A stretch of DNA of 64,000 nt from Candidatus Fimivivens faecavium (GCA_018716105.1 DVKH01000035.1:22312-86311); one strand, 5' to 3'; shown: positions 34,964 to 43,653, numbered from the stretch's first letter. Numbers and translations are program-made. Notes: generated by a model not told the origin, from the letters alone.

Positions 34964-34990
34964 AAGCGGGCGGTCAAAGACCGTCCGCTT
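34964..34990 (+). terminator. Terminator of the EamA transporter gene
   Basis: The stem AAGCGGGCGGTC / GACCGTCCGCTT with an AAA loop (one G-T pair) is followed by TTCTTTTT. It lies directly after the stop codon. Confidence 0.9.
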
Positions 34991-35046
34991 TTCTTTTTGA
35001 AATCATGCCCAAATCATGATCCGCAAACGCCAAAAATATATTAGAT

Positions 35047-35082
35047 GTAAAATATATTTAATTATTAACGTAAAGTATATTT
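35047..35082. repeat. Two 13-bp AT-rich direct repeats
   Basis: GTAAAATATATTT (35047-35059) and GTAAAGTATATTT (35070-35082) lie 23 bases apart in the short region between the EamA terminator and the stop of the convergent lipoprotein gene. They resemble a pair of binding sites, but their position between two 3' ends argues against a promoter role. Confidence 0.45.
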
Positions 35083-35112
35083 CGTTTTACCTCTGAACAA
35101 ACGATCCCCGCG

Positions 35113-35643
35113 TCAGGAAAGCGCGTCAATCAGCGCATCCGCAGGCGCAAGGCCCTGCAGCGGGCCGCCGCGCGCCGGCGAGAGAATCAGGCTTTCGCTC
35201 AGTTCTCCTTCCAGCGGAAACACGATGGAGCTGTAATCGTATAAAATTTCCCCACCCGTAAACAGGACCGGCTTTTGCACCGGTTCGCTGTAGATAATCT
35301 CAACCGCTTTCTGCCCGGCCTTGAGCGCGTCGATGTCCGCGTCGTCCATCAGCTCTTCGGATTCGGTGAAGCCCGGAGGCATGCGTTCGCGGAGCAGGTT
35401 CAGGAATCTTCCAAACGCCTCATCCCCGGCCGTCAGCTCGGCCATCCCATCGACATTGTAAAAGACGATTCTCTCCGGCTCGCCAATCAGGCCGCTGCGG
35501 TCTTCGGCCGCCTCTACGGCGGGGACGGGTTCGGACGGCTCCGGAAGCCGGGATGCGCCGCTCATGCTGCGCTCACAGCCGGGGAGGGAAGCCAAAACCA
35601 ATGCGGACGCCGCGAGCACAAAAAACCGATTCCATCGGTTCAT
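35113..35643 (-). CDS. Putative lipoprotein of unknown function
   Basis: This encodes 176 residues from the ATG at 35643 (AAAGGTGGG upstream). A lipoprotein signal FFVLAASALVLASLPGCERS (lipobox LPGC) is followed by a Pro/Glu-rich linker. A roughly 130-residue domain of unknown fold contains RIVFYNVDGMAELTAGDEAFGRFLNLLRERM and KAVEIIYSEPVQKPVLFTGGEILYDYSSIVFPL. This pattern resembles small lipoproteins of Clostridia with unknown role. It is the last gene of a minus-strand group with a small membrane protein and the patatin-like gene. Confidence 0.65.
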   Translation of the reverse strand: MNRWNRFFVLAASALVLASLPGCERSMSGASRLPEPSEPVPAVEAAEDRSGLIGEPERIVFYNVDGMAELTAGDEAFGRFLNLLRERMPPGFTESEELMDDADIDALKAGQKAVEIIYSEPVQKPVLFTGGEILYDYSSIVFPLEGELSESLILSPARGGPLQGLAPADALIDALS

Positions 35644-35736
35644 ATGTAGTCCCACCTTTCTATTCATCTTGGCCCCTGCGGCCCGGAGGGCGGATTCGGC
35701 CGCCGCGAAGCTGTATCTTCCAGATTCGGCGTCTTT

Positions 35737-36183
35737 TCACCGCCGGGCAGCCCGCCCTCCAATCCACCGCGCCGCAAGAAGCGCCGCGACAAGCGCTGCC
35801 GTTCCCCACCATTCGGAAACGCCGAAAGCGCCGAGCGGATAGGTCATCAGGTAATTCGCGCCGAACAGCAGCATCCCCGCGAACATCCGCGCGTAAACCG
35901 GCAGCAGCGACGAAAACCAGCCGAAGCGCGCGGTCGCGTCGAGCGCCAGGATCACCGCCGAAAGCCCGCCGAAATAGGCGGCGGCTGCGCGGAACCCCGC
36001 CCCGGTCTTTTTCACCCCGGAATCCCACAGGAGCAGAAGCCACCCGCCCCAGAACAGCAGCGACGCGCCCGCGGCAATCAGGGAAAACCGCGAAAAATCC
36101 GGATCGGTGAGATACGCCAGAAGCCCCGCGAGAAGCGAAAGCGAACCGGCGAGAGCGGTCTTGTTCGTAAAAAGATCGGACAT
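35737..36183 (-). CDS. Small integral membrane protein
   Basis: This encodes 148 residues from the ATG at 36183, which is preferred over a longer frame because the upstream codons look like read-through from the neighbouring gene. Four to five hydrophobic helices are present (ALAGSLSLLAGLLAYL, LIAAGASLLFWGGWLLLLW, AAYFGGLSAVILALDA, LPVYARMFAGMLLFGANYL, WGTAALVAALLAARWIGG). No family is recognised. It lies 43 bases after the patatin-like gene. Confidence 0.6.
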   Translation of the reverse strand: MSDLFTNKTALAGSLSLLAGLLAYLTDPDFSRFSLIAAGASLLFWGGWLLLLWDSGVKKTGAGFRAAAAYFGGLSAVILALDATARFGWFSSLLPVYARMFAGMLLFGANYLMTYPLGAFGVSEWWGTAALVAALLAARWIGGRAARR

Positions 36184-36226
36184 CTGCAACCCCATCCCCT
36201 CATAAGCGGGAACACCGTCCCGGCGG

Positions 36227-37525
36227 TCAGGCGACGGGGGCTTTTCTGCCGAGCAGCTTGAGATAGCTCGCCGCGGCAAATTCAACCGGCAGGAATTCGG
36301 CCGCAAGCCAGAACGCCTCGTTCTCCTTTTCCCCGCTGAAGAGGAATTCGGCGATCACCGCGGTAATCCTCTTCCGGTCGACCGCCTGCGAAATCGAAGC
36401 GAGCACATGGGCGATATCCACGTTTTTCCCGTCGTTATAGGGTTTCCCGGCATACTTGGCATATTCGTGAACCAGCGAGCGGTTAAACTCTTCGAACGTA
36501 TAAATCTTCTCCGGCGACAGCTCATATACCATCCCCGCCAGTTCCGCAAGGACGCACAGTTTCAGCGGGCCGTCCTTATCCCAATCCCCGGCCCGCAAAA
36601 GCCCTATCGTCGTCTTCCTGTCAACCGCCTGAACCGTTTTCGCTGCAGGCCGGCGGAGCATCTCGCCGATCCTTGCGCGGATTTCGCCGATATGCTCCCC
36701 ATATGCCGCGTAGTTTCGGCCGGATTCCCCCTTTTGAAATGCGTAGAGATGGCCCTCCAGCCGGCGGAGCGCTTTCATGGTATCGAGATATCCTAAGATC
36801 CGGTTCCTCCGGAACTTGTTCTGATCGAAGCAGAAGCAGGAGCCGAGATCCCAGTGGCTGCGGACCCGGGTGTAAGGAATCTCAAGCGAGTCCGGCGGGC
36901 GGTGAACGATTCCGATCCCGTCGAGGTCGACGGCAAGAATCGACTCCGCGCCGAGTCCCAACGCCATTTTCACCGGCAGATTGTCGTGATAGCCGCCGTC
37001 GACATACCGCACCCCGTCGATCGCCTTTGGCGGGAACACCGGGAAGCATGAGGCCGACGCCATCAGGAAATCGGCCATCTTGCCGGCGGGAACGTCATTT
37101 TTCGTCAGCGTAACCGGTTTGAGCGTCGGAAATTCAACAGTGACAAGCCCAAAGTCAACCGGGGAAGCGCGCAGCGCCTCTTCGTCGAGATATTCCACAA
37201 TCCGCTCCTGCAGCGGGCTCGCGTCGAGGGGGCCCTCGCGCACCACACCGCCGATGGTGTAGCGGATCAGGTCGGCCGTCGTGCGGACCTTTTCAATTTC
37301 TTCCGCCCGGTCGCCCGCAAAGATCTTGCTGTATTCGATACTCTCCCAGAGCTCAACCGCCCGCTCATATGATCCCTGCGCCATCAAAGCGCCGTTGAGC
37401 GCGCCGATCGAGGTCCCGACCACAAGGTCGAACGATATCCCCAGCTCGCGCAGCGCCTTCCATGCGCCGATCTGATAGGCTCCCTTTGAGCCGCCTCCGC
37501 CAAGCACCAATGCCAATTTGGCCAT
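36227..37525 (-). CDS. Patatin-like phospholipase
   Basis: This is a 432-residue protein. The N-terminal patatin domain has the oxyanion loop LVLGGGGSKGAYQIGAW, nucleophile Ser in VVGTSIGALNGAL (GxSxG) and catalytic Asp in VDGGYHDNLPVKMA. It has the Ser-Asp dyad of RssA/PNPLA hydrolases acting on membrane lipids. The C-terminal 200 residues are helical with no known function. There is no signal peptide, so it acts in the cytoplasm or at the inner face of the membrane. A membrane protein gene follows on the same strand. Confidence 0.9.
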   Translation of the reverse strand: MAKLALVLGGGGSKGAYQIGAWKALRELGISFDLVVGTSIGALNGALMAQGSYERAVELWESIEYSKIFAGDRAEEIEKVRTTADLIRYTIGGVVREGPLDASPLQERIVEYLDEEALRASPVDFGLVTVEFPTLKPVTLTKNDVPAGKMADFLMASASCFPVFPPKAIDGVRYVDGGYHDNLPVKMALGLGAESILAVDLDGIGIVHRPPDSLEIPYTRVRSHWDLGSCFCFDQNKFRRNRILGYLDTMKALRRLEGHLYAFQKGESGRNYAAYGEHIGEIRARIGEMLRRPAAKTVQAVDRKTTIGLLRAGDWDKDGPLKLCVLAELAGMVYELSPEKIYTFEEFNRSLVHEYAKYAGKPYNDGKNVDIAHVLASISQAVDRKRITAVIAEFLFSGEKENEAFWLAAEFLPVEFAAASYLKLLGRKAPVA

Positions 37526-37819
37526 CCTGAACCGTCACCGTCCTTTCGCCCCCGCAAAAAGCGAGGATTGAAACAAAACCCAGTTTACACTATAATAAGG
37601 TCAAACGGCTGCCAAGCCGCAGCCTCTGGGCTCCGGCGCCGGATGTTTTTCGGAAATACCGGCGGCCTGTCCATTTTGCTGTTCTTCCGTCCGCCGGAAA
37701 ACGACAACAGGCCGGCCTGCTGTGCATTTCATCTGCCAGGTGTTCCTATTTACGGCGGGGCGTAAAGCCGAACGCCGTTTCTTTGCGGTTATTATAGCAT
37801 AAGAGGAGGGCAAAATACA

Positions 37820-38929
37820 GTGAAGGACACCGGATTTTTCATGCCGACACGCTTGATCGTCGGCGACCGCTGCATCCAGAAAAACACGCCCCTGTTCCAC
37901 CTCGGGCGCAGCTGCCTGATCGTCACCGGCAAAAACAGCGCGCGGGCCTCGGGCGCGCTCGAGGATGTGACGTCGGCGCTCGCATAGGAGGGCGTCTCCT
38001 ACCGCGTCTTCGACGAGGTCGGGCAGAACCCGCTGCTCTCGGCCTGCGTCCGCGGCGGAGAGACCGCCCGGAGCGTCTACGCCGATTTCATTGTCGGCAT
38101 CGGCGGCGGTTCCCCGCTCGACGCCGCGAAAGCGGTCGCCATTTTCGCGACCAACCAATTCGAAAACCCGGCGGACGTCTTCGCCTGCCGCTGGACCGCC
38201 CCGGCCCTCCCGGTAATTTTGGTGGGCACCACCGCCGGAACCGGAAGCGAGGTCACCCCGTATTCCGTGATCACCGTCGACGAAACCAACCAGAAGCGCT
38301 CCATCTCCGATCCCCAGTGTTTTGCGCTCGCCGCATTCGGCGATCCGCGCTACACCGAGGGCCTTTCGGAAAAATTCACCGTTTCCACCGCGCTCGACGC
38401 GCTCTCACACTGCATCGAAAGCTATTTCAATAAACTCGCCGACCCGATGACCGACCTCCACGCGCTGGAGGGGGCGAAGATCATCAACGGCGTCCTCTCC
38501 GCGCTCCCGTCGGGGCGGCTCCCCGATACCCAACAGCGGCAGGCGCTCTACCTCGCCTCGATCTACGCGGGCCTTGCAATCGCAAAGACGGGGACCTGCT
38601 ACTGTCATTCGCTCGGCTATTTCCTCAGCGAACGGCACGGCATCCCGCACGGCGTCGCCTGCGCCGTCTATCTTCCCGATTTTCTCGAGCGCGCCGTCCG
38701 GTGCGAGCCGGAGCGCGCGGACCGCTTCTTCCGCGCCGTTGGGACCGATCTCAAAACCCTCTGCTCGATGATCGGTTCCCGCTCAAAGATCGAGCCGGTC
38801 ACCCTGAGCGACGAGGAGATCGCCGAACAGGCCGTGCGTTCGTCGGGCAGCAAGAACTTCTTAAACAGCCCTGGGACATTTGACGCCGAGGCCGCGACTG
38901 TCGTATTAAAGCGGCTGTTCACCCGCTGA
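37820..38929 (+). pseudogene. Iron-containing alcohol dehydrogenase with an internal amber codon
   Basis: The frame starts at GTG 37820 (GAGGAGGG upstream) and would code about 369 residues, but TAG at 37985-37987 stops it at codon 56. Both sides are intact family sequence: residues 1-55 (FFMPTRLIVGDRCIQ, CLIVTGKNSARASGALEDV) and then VFDEVGQNPLL, IGGGSPLDAAKA, GTTAGTGSEVTPYSVIT, and iron ligands in DALSHCIES and CHSLGYFLSERHGIPHG. No frameshift is present, only the one codon. It is either a recent nonsense mutation, a suppressed stop or a sequencing error. A start at 38219 could at best give a truncated C-terminal domain. Confidence 0.85.
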
Positions 38930-39007
38930 AGCTTTGATCAACCGCAAATCCGTTTCTATTATACCAAACAGTAATAAAATCGGTATAATTCCCCAAAGGA
39001 TAAAGCT

Positions 39008-39035
39008 GAGAGGCCCGGCGACCGCCGGGCCTCTC
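39008..39035. terminator. Bidirectional terminator between convergent genes
   Basis: A 12-bp perfect stem GAGAGGCCCGGC / GCCGGGCCTCTC with the loop GACC is followed on the plus strand by GGTTT. It lies just before the 3' end of the SDR gene. Confidence 0.75.
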
Positions 39036-39042
39036 GGTTTGC

Positions 39043-39849
39043 TCACAGATAATTTGGGAACCGCCCCTCCATCAGGTCGCCGTACATCGGCGTCGGGAGT
39101 GCGAAGCCGCCCGCCACCTCAAGCAGGGTTCCGGTGATATAGGAGGCGTCGTCCCCCGCAAAGAACGCGGCCGCCGCCGCGATGTCCTCTGGCGCCGCAA
39201 TCCTCCCGAGCGGCACATGCTTTAAAAATGAGGAGCGGAACGAGTCGCTCATGTTGTCGAGCGCCGCCCGTGTCGCTGTCAGGCCGGGCAGCACCGCGTT
39301 GCATCGGATCTTCCGGTGCGCGTACTGAACGGCGATGCACTGGGTCAGGGCGTTGACCGCCGTCTTCGAAACGGCGTAAGCCGTGCGCGAGAGATCCGGC
39401 ACCACCGAGCCAACGCTCGAGATATTGACGATGCTCCCGCCGCCGCCCTTTTCCATATGGGGAATCGCCGCCTTGGCCGAGAGATAAACGCTTCGGACAT
39501 TGTCCTCAAGCACGCGGAAAAACGCCTCGGTGTCCCCTTCTGTTACGTTGTGGTCGAGCCGGACGTCGGTCCCGCCGTAATTGTTTACAAGGATATCCAG
39601 CCGTCCTTCGTTCTGCACGGCGGCTTCGATCATCGCCGAATAGGTCTCCGGCTCCCTCGCGTTGAAATAGACGAATTTCGCCCTGCCCCCGTCTTCCTGA
39701 ACCGAGCGGATCACGTTCAGGGCCGCTTCCTCCGACCGGGCTGCGAGATAGACCAGCGCCCCCTCTGCGGCGAGCCGCTTCGCGCAGGCGAGGCCGATCC
39801 CCCTTGTGGACGAGGTGACAAGCGCGACGCGGTTGGTCAGCCGCTTCAT
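39043..39849 (-). CDS. Short-chain dehydrogenase/reductase (SDR)
   Basis: This encodes 268 residues from the ATG at 39849 (GGAAGGG upstream). The Rossmann motif is TSSTRGIGLACAKRL, with NNYG in the fourth strand. The catalytic Ser is in SIVNISSVGSV and the YxxxK motif in TAYAVSKTAVNALTQ. The C-terminus has GTLLEVAGGFALPTP. This is the classical SDR type that oxidises or reduces an alcohol/ketone with NAD(P)H. It sits 19 bases after the superoxide reductase gene, so it shares an operon with two oxidative-stress genes. Confidence 0.92.
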   Translation of the reverse strand: MKRLTNRVALVTSSTRGIGLACAKRLAAEGALVYLAARSEEAALNVIRSVQEDGGRAKFVYFNAREPETYSAMIEAAVQNEGRLDILVNNYGGTDVRLDHNVTEGDTEAFFRVLEDNVRSVYLSAKAAIPHMEKGGGGSIVNISSVGSVVPDLSRTAYAVSKTAVNALTQCIAVQYAHRKIRCNAVLPGLTATRAALDNMSDSFRSSFLKHVPLGRIAAPEDIAAAAAFFAGDDASYITGTLLEVAGGFALPTPMYGDLMEGRFPNYL

Positions 39850-39868
39850 TTTGTTCCCTTCCATCCGG

Positions 39869-40258
39869 TCAGATATCGGTCTTCCAGAAGCCGTGCAGAT
39901 TGCACCAGGCGTAGGCGGCGACCGGCCGGTCCCCGCCCGCGAGCGCAAACTTTGCGACCGGTTCGCCGCTGGGCCGCAGCATCTTTCTCTGCCCGCCCTG
40001 CTCAGTCTCGAGATAGACCCAGCCGATGTTGTGCTCCTCGGTCATCGGGTGGAAGATGCTGCCGACCTTGACCGTCACCTCGCTGCCGTTGACCTCGACG
40101 ACGGGAAGGTGTTTTTCCGCCGCGCCTTCCGATGTGTTCGCCGTCATCTCCTCCATCGCCTCGCCGCAGCAGGAGATGGCCTCCCCTTTGTCCCGAAGGA
40201 TTACCTCGACCATGTTGTCACAGCGCCTGCTCTTTAAAAATACCGGTTTGCATCCCAT
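39869..40258 (-). CDS. Superoxide reductase (desulfoferrodoxin-type) with altered centre I
   Basis: This is a 129-residue protein. The catalytic iron site ligands are visible: EKHLP (Glu/His), HPMTEEHNIGW (two His), and AWCNLHGFW (Cys and His). The N-terminal desulforedoxin-like domain normally binds iron through CxxC...CC. Here the first Cys is replaced (KSRRCDNMVE) while SCCGEAM remains, so three of four ligands are left. It reduces superoxide to peroxide. The peroxidase gene upstream on the same strand (22 bases away) would remove the product. Confidence 0.9.
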   Translation of the reverse strand: MGCKPVFLKSRRCDNMVEVILRDKGEAISCCGEAMEEMTANTSEGAAEKHLPVVEVNGSEVTVKVGSIFHPMTEEHNIGWVYLETEQGGQRKMLRPSGEPVAKFALAGGDRPVAAYAWCNLHGFWKTDI

Positions 40259-40279
40259 TTCTGTTTCCTCCAGCTTCCT

Positions 40280-40852
40280 TTAAAAATCGGTGTGCCCCCG
40301 CCCGTGCGTCAAAAGGAGCTTTACGTCGCGGTCGATCCGCCCCATGTCCGCGGTCGGCTCAAAGCGCTCCACCACCCGGCCGGAGCGGTCGATCAGGAAT
40401 TTCGTGAAGTTCCATTTGATGCTGTCGTTCTCCGCATAATGAGGGTCGTCGGCGGAGAGAATCCCATCGAGCTTTTTCCCAAGCGGATGCTTCATGTCAA
40501 AGCCCTCGAACCCCTTTTCCTTGGTGAGGAACCGGAACAGCGGACAGGCGTCTTCGCCGTTGACCTCAACCTTATCAAAAATCGGGAAGGTCACGCCGTA
40601 GTTTTTGCGGCAGAACGCCTCGATGGTCCCGATCGCCTCCGGGTCCTGATCGCGGAACTGATTGCACGGAAACGCGAGGACAAAAAAGCCCTGGTCCCGG
40701 TATTTCTGATAGAGCGCTTCCAGTTCGCCGAGCTGCGGGGTAAAGCCGCATTTGCTCGCCGTGTTGACGATCAGCAGCGCGTGCCCCCGATAGGGCGAAA
40801 GGTCCGTTTCGGCGCCGTCCGCTTTTTTCAGCTTATACTCATAAATGCTCAT
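40280..40852 (-). CDS. Glutathione peroxidase-family thiol peroxidase
   Basis: This encodes 190 residues. The active-site motif VNTASKCGFTPQ has cysteine instead of selenocysteine. The second motif FPCNQF and the conserved WNFTKFLID (tetrad Trp/Asn) are present. The protein is slightly longer than typical BsaA-type members. In Gram-positive bacteria these act mainly with thioredoxin. It is the first gene of an oxidative-stress group with superoxide reductase and an SDR. Confidence 0.93.
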   Translation of the reverse strand: MSIYEYKLKKADGAETDLSPYRGHALLIVNTASKCGFTPQLGELEALYQKYRDQGFFVLAFPCNQFRDQDPEAIGTIEAFCRKNYGVTFPIFDKVEVNGEDACPLFRFLTKEKGFEGFDMKHPLGKKLDGILSADDPHYAENDSIKWNFTKFLIDRSGRVVERFEPTADMGRIDRDVKLLLTHGRGHTDF

Positions 40853-41054
40853 CGCTTCACGCCTCCTTTCCTGACTAGTATTTTAAATGCGCGCATTAAT
40901 ATACAAAACGCGCATTCGATGGCTGCATGGATTTTAAAAACAGGCGTTTTCGCCCGCGCCGGCCGGCGTTCTTTTTCCCGTTCCGGAGCTGAAAGGAAAC
41001 ATCGCCGCGCCTGCGGCTTATAATGGGATATCCCACTTCGAAGGGTGAATGCCA

Positions 41055-41396
41055 ATGCAACACAAACGGCTCGTGATCGTTTGGCTGAGCACCGACCGGC
41101 AAGCCGCGATTGACATGGCCATGCTGTACGCAAGGGACAGCCTCCTCAACGGCTGGTGGCAGGAAGTCGACTTCTTCCTGTGGGGTCCTACGGTAGACGC
41201 TGCCGCGAACAGCGAACCGGTCCAGACCGAAATCGAATTGATGCAGAGCGTCGGGGTCCAGGTCACGGCCTGCCTCGCGTGCGCGTCGCGGTATCATGTC
41301 GTGGACCAGCTGGAACAGGCCGGGATCCCCTGCAGGGGACTCGGAGAGCAGTTGACGGAAGACCTCGCGGAAGGCTCCCCCGTGATTTTTATTTAA
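41055..41396 (+). CDS. DsrE-family protein
   Basis: This encodes 113 residues from the ATG at 41055 (a second ATG two codons upstream is also possible; AAGGG lies 9-10 bases before the chosen one). The pattern KRLVIVWLSTDRQAAIDMAMLYARDSLLNGWWQEVDFFLWGPTVDAA, then IELMQSVGVQVTACLACASRYHVVDQLEQAGI, fits DsrE-like proteins. These carry a conserved Cys (here CLAC) and occur in sulfur-relay or unknown roles. Single gene with its own bidirectional terminator. Confidence 0.7.
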   Translation: MQHKRLVIVWLSTDRQAAIDMAMLYARDSLLNGWWQEVDFFLWGPTVDAAANSEPVQTEIELMQSVGVQVTACLACASRYHVVDQLEQAGIPCRGLGEQLTEDLAEGSPVIFI

Positions 41397-41418
41397 AAAG
41401 CCGGCTTCGGCTCCATAA

Positions 41419-41457
41419 AAACGCCCTGCCGCGCAACTGCTGCGCGGCAGGGCGTTT
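41419..41457. terminator. Bidirectional terminator
   Basis: A 16-bp perfect stem (AAACGCCCTGCCGCGC and its complement) with the loop AACTGCT. It ends both the DsrE-family gene (plus) and the DUF4438 gene (minus). Confidence 0.9.
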
Positions 41458-41464
41458 CCAGTTT

Positions 41465-42361
41465 TTAACGCTTCTCCTGTTTTCCGGCGGACGAAATCCC
41501 CATCCACTCCGCGAGGTTCGCCTCCTGGCTTGGAACCCCCTCGATCAGCGGTTTCGGGCAGGTCATCACCGTCGTGATGCCGGGGCCGTGTCCCGCGATC
41601 ACGCAGTCCGAGTGGACGACGAATCCCACCGTGACCGCCCCGCGCCGGAAGGTGCGCCCAAACGTGTTGTCGCAGTCCTCAAGCAGCACAAGATCGCCGT
41701 AACGGAGCCGGTCGAGGCCGTATTTCTCGATTTCCGCCCAGTCGGAGGTCATCAGATCATAATCCCCCGTCTGCCCATAGCCCATCCCCTGCCCGGCGCC
41801 CATCAGATGGGCCGGAATCTTCGCCGCGACCGGGACCGCCAGTTTCCCGTCCCGGATGCGCGGGCCGATCCGCTCAAACAGACGCGGGTCGATGTTCATC
41901 AGCGAAACCTCGGGCAGCTCTTTTACCATGAGGCCCTGCCCCCAGGCGCGGATTAAAATCCGGTCGTCCGGCAGCATCTTTTCCAGGTCCTTCTGCGCAA
42001 AGTACAATAGGACATGCTCAATCCCGCCGTGCGTCCCGGTGACAAACCCCTTCGCGCCTTTCGCATCCCCCGAAACCACCCTCGCGTCGTTGCCAATGCA
42101 GGCGAAAGCGTTGAGCGCGCCGTTTTCACGCTCGTCCGGATTTTTGATGCTCACCCCCGGTTCAACGTGGTCGCAGTCCATCCCATAGACGCTGTCCCCG
42201 ATCCTGACGTTGTAGGTGATGCCCCCGACGCTCGGCAGCACCGAGGTTTTCCCGTCGTGCGTGATTTTGACCACGCCGCTCCCGCCGAGGGTCGGGTGGT
42301 GAATCTTCCCCATCACCGACTGGGCGACCAGCCGGTCCTTATTGATTGTCGCCTTTTGCAT
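41465..42361 (-). CDS. DUF4438-family protein
   Basis: This encodes 298 residues from the ATG at 42361 (AAGGAGCGG upstream). Features are INKDRLVAQSVMGKIHHP near the N-terminus, GFVTGTHGGIEHVLLYF, VAAKIPAHLMGAGQGMGYGQTGDYDLMTSD, and TVGFVVHSDCVIAGHGPGITTVMTC. From memory this is the DUF4438 family of Clostridia and thermophiles, of unknown function; its histidines could bind metal. The 5' end overlaps nothing, and the ROK kinase stop lies 20 bases upstream, so the two are probably co-transcribed. Confidence 0.75.
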   Translation of the reverse strand: MQKATINKDRLVAQSVMGKIHHPTLGGSGVVKITHDGKTSVLPSVGGITYNVRIGDSVYGMDCDHVEPGVSIKNPDERENGALNAFACIGNDARVVSGDAKGAKGFVTGTHGGIEHVLLYFAQKDLEKMLPDDRILIRAWGQGLMVKELPEVSLMNIDPRLFERIGPRIRDGKLAVPVAAKIPAHLMGAGQGMGYGQTGDYDLMTSDWAEIEKYGLDRLRYGDLVLLEDCDNTFGRTFRRGAVTVGFVVHSDCVIAGHGPGITTVMTCPKPLIEGVPSQEANLAEWMGISSAGKQEKR

Positions 42362-42380
42362 CAAAACCGCTCCTTTTCTG

Positions 42381-43328
42381 TCATGATCTGTCCACAAAGA
42401 TCAGCCCCGCCGCGCCGAGGAGGCCAGCGTCGTTCCCCAGCGCCGCCGGGCGGATGTCCGGCGGACAATCGCCGTAAACATGGCGCGCCATCGCCTCCCG
42501 GTACCGCGCCCGAAGCGGCGCAAACATCGCCTCCCCCGCGCCCGACAGTCCGCCGCCGATCAAAATCAGCTCAGGCCGGAACAGATTCGTAAAACTCACA
42601 AGCGTTTCCGCGAAGATGCCGAAATACCGGCTGAGAACCCGCTTTGCCGCCGGGTCCCCTCGCGCGGCCGCTTCAAACGGCGCCCGGCCGTCGAGTTTTT
42701 CCGGGTCGCCCCCGCAGAGTTCCGACAAAATCCCCGGCTCCCGCTCCATCGCCCGCGCGCAGTCCCGGAGCAGCGCCGGGACTGAGAGATACGCCTCGCA
42801 GCAGCCGCGCCTTCCGCAGCCGCACGCCTCGCCGTCCATCGCGATCGCCATATGTCCAAGCTCGCCGGCAAGGCCGGTCAGAAGCGGCTTCCCGCCCTTG
42901 AGCACCGCTCCGCCGATGCCGGTTCCCACCGTAAGGACAAGCGCCGACCCAACGCCCTGCGCCGCCCCCCATCGGGCCTCTCCAACCGCTGCAAGGGCCG
43001 CGTCGTTTTCGCATCGGACCGCAAGGCCGGTCTTCGCCGCAAGGATTTCCGCAAGCGGCTCATTTCGGTAGGGAAGATTCGTACAGGCGAGGACCGTTTT
43101 CCCGTCGGCCGACACCCGTCCCGCGACCGCAAGCCCGATCCCTGCGCAGGGACCCGCCGGACCCCGCTCCGCCATCTCACGGCAGAGCGCCTCGATCCGC
43201 CCGGTAACCGCCGCCGCCCCCTCCTTCGCCCCGGTTGGAACCGTCTTTTTCGCGCATATGTCCCCGTTTTCTAAAACTACGCCTGCCTTGATCCAGCTCC
43301 CGCCAAGATCCACTCCAATCGCGGTCAT
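42381..43328 (-). CDS. ROK-family sugar kinase (glucokinase-like)
   Basis: This encodes 315 residues from the ATG at 43328 (AAAGGGG upstream). The ATP-binding motif is IGVDLGGSWIKAGVV. The sugar site is CENDAALAAVGEARWGAAQG. The second phosphate motif is LTVGTGIGGAVLKGG. The ROK zinc-binding signature is seen as EACGCGRRGCCEAYLSVPAL. A glucokinase or N-acylhexosamine kinase role is likely. It precedes the DUF4438 gene on the same strand. Confidence 0.92.
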   Translation of the reverse strand: MTAIGVDLGGSWIKAGVVLENGDICAKKTVPTGAKEGAAAVTGRIEALCREMAERGPAGPCAGIGLAVAGRVSADGKTVLACTNLPYRNEPLAEILAAKTGLAVRCENDAALAAVGEARWGAAQGVGSALVLTVGTGIGGAVLKGGKPLLTGLAGELGHMAIAMDGEACGCGRRGCCEAYLSVPALLRDCARAMEREPGILSELCGGDPEKLDGRAPFEAAARGDPAAKRVLSRYFGIFAETLVSFTNLFRPELILIGGGLSGAGEAMFAPLRARYREAMARHVYGDCPPDIRPAALGNDAGLLGAAGLIFVDRS

Positions 43329-43429
43329 CCAAAATCCCCTTTCGCCCATAAAACGACGTGATGAACAAGCCCGGCCGCTTTCGGAGGCTATGATCCCATA
43401 TTCAGGCCGCGCCAGCGGCGCAACCCGGC

Positions 43430-43545
43430 CAAAGCCGGGGGGATCTGATGTAACAAGCCGCAGCGCGCGGCGTCTGCCGCGCTGCCCCCCCCCCCCAGGG
43501 GCGGGCGTATTGGGCCCTTGCCCAATTCCCCGCGGATATTATACC
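43430..43545 (-). repeat. Dispersed intergenic repeat, copy 2, with a C12 homopolymer
   Basis: Read on the minus strand: ATAATATCCGCGGGGAATTG, GGCAAGGGCCCAATAC, GCCCGCC, a run of twelve G (43485-43496 on the plus strand as C12), GCAGCGCGG, and CCCCCGGCTTTGGCCGGGTT. This parallels the blocks at 18160-18275. The homopolymer probably varies in length by slippage. It lies in the 434-base gap between the ROK kinase and the MATE pump; the rest of the gap holds only the MATE promoter. Confidence 0.6.
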
Positions 43546-43653
43546 ACGCAGGTCCCCATTCGTACACAAACGGCTGCAAAGGATGCCAAAATCAATCAAA
43601 TCTGCATCGGTTATGATTATTTTAAATAAAAAATATTCAGTAATTTTGGCAGA

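Noticed and set aside
37820..38929. Pyrrolysine or selenocysteine recoding at the TAG of the alcohol dehydrogenase
   Set aside because: The stop is TAG, not TGA, and no pyrrolysine genes or insertion element are seen; a simple nonsense mutation is more likely.
43485..43496. C12 tract as a phase-variation switch for a gene
   Set aside because: It lies in an intergenic repeat more than 150 bases from the MATE promoter and inside no reading frame that looks real.
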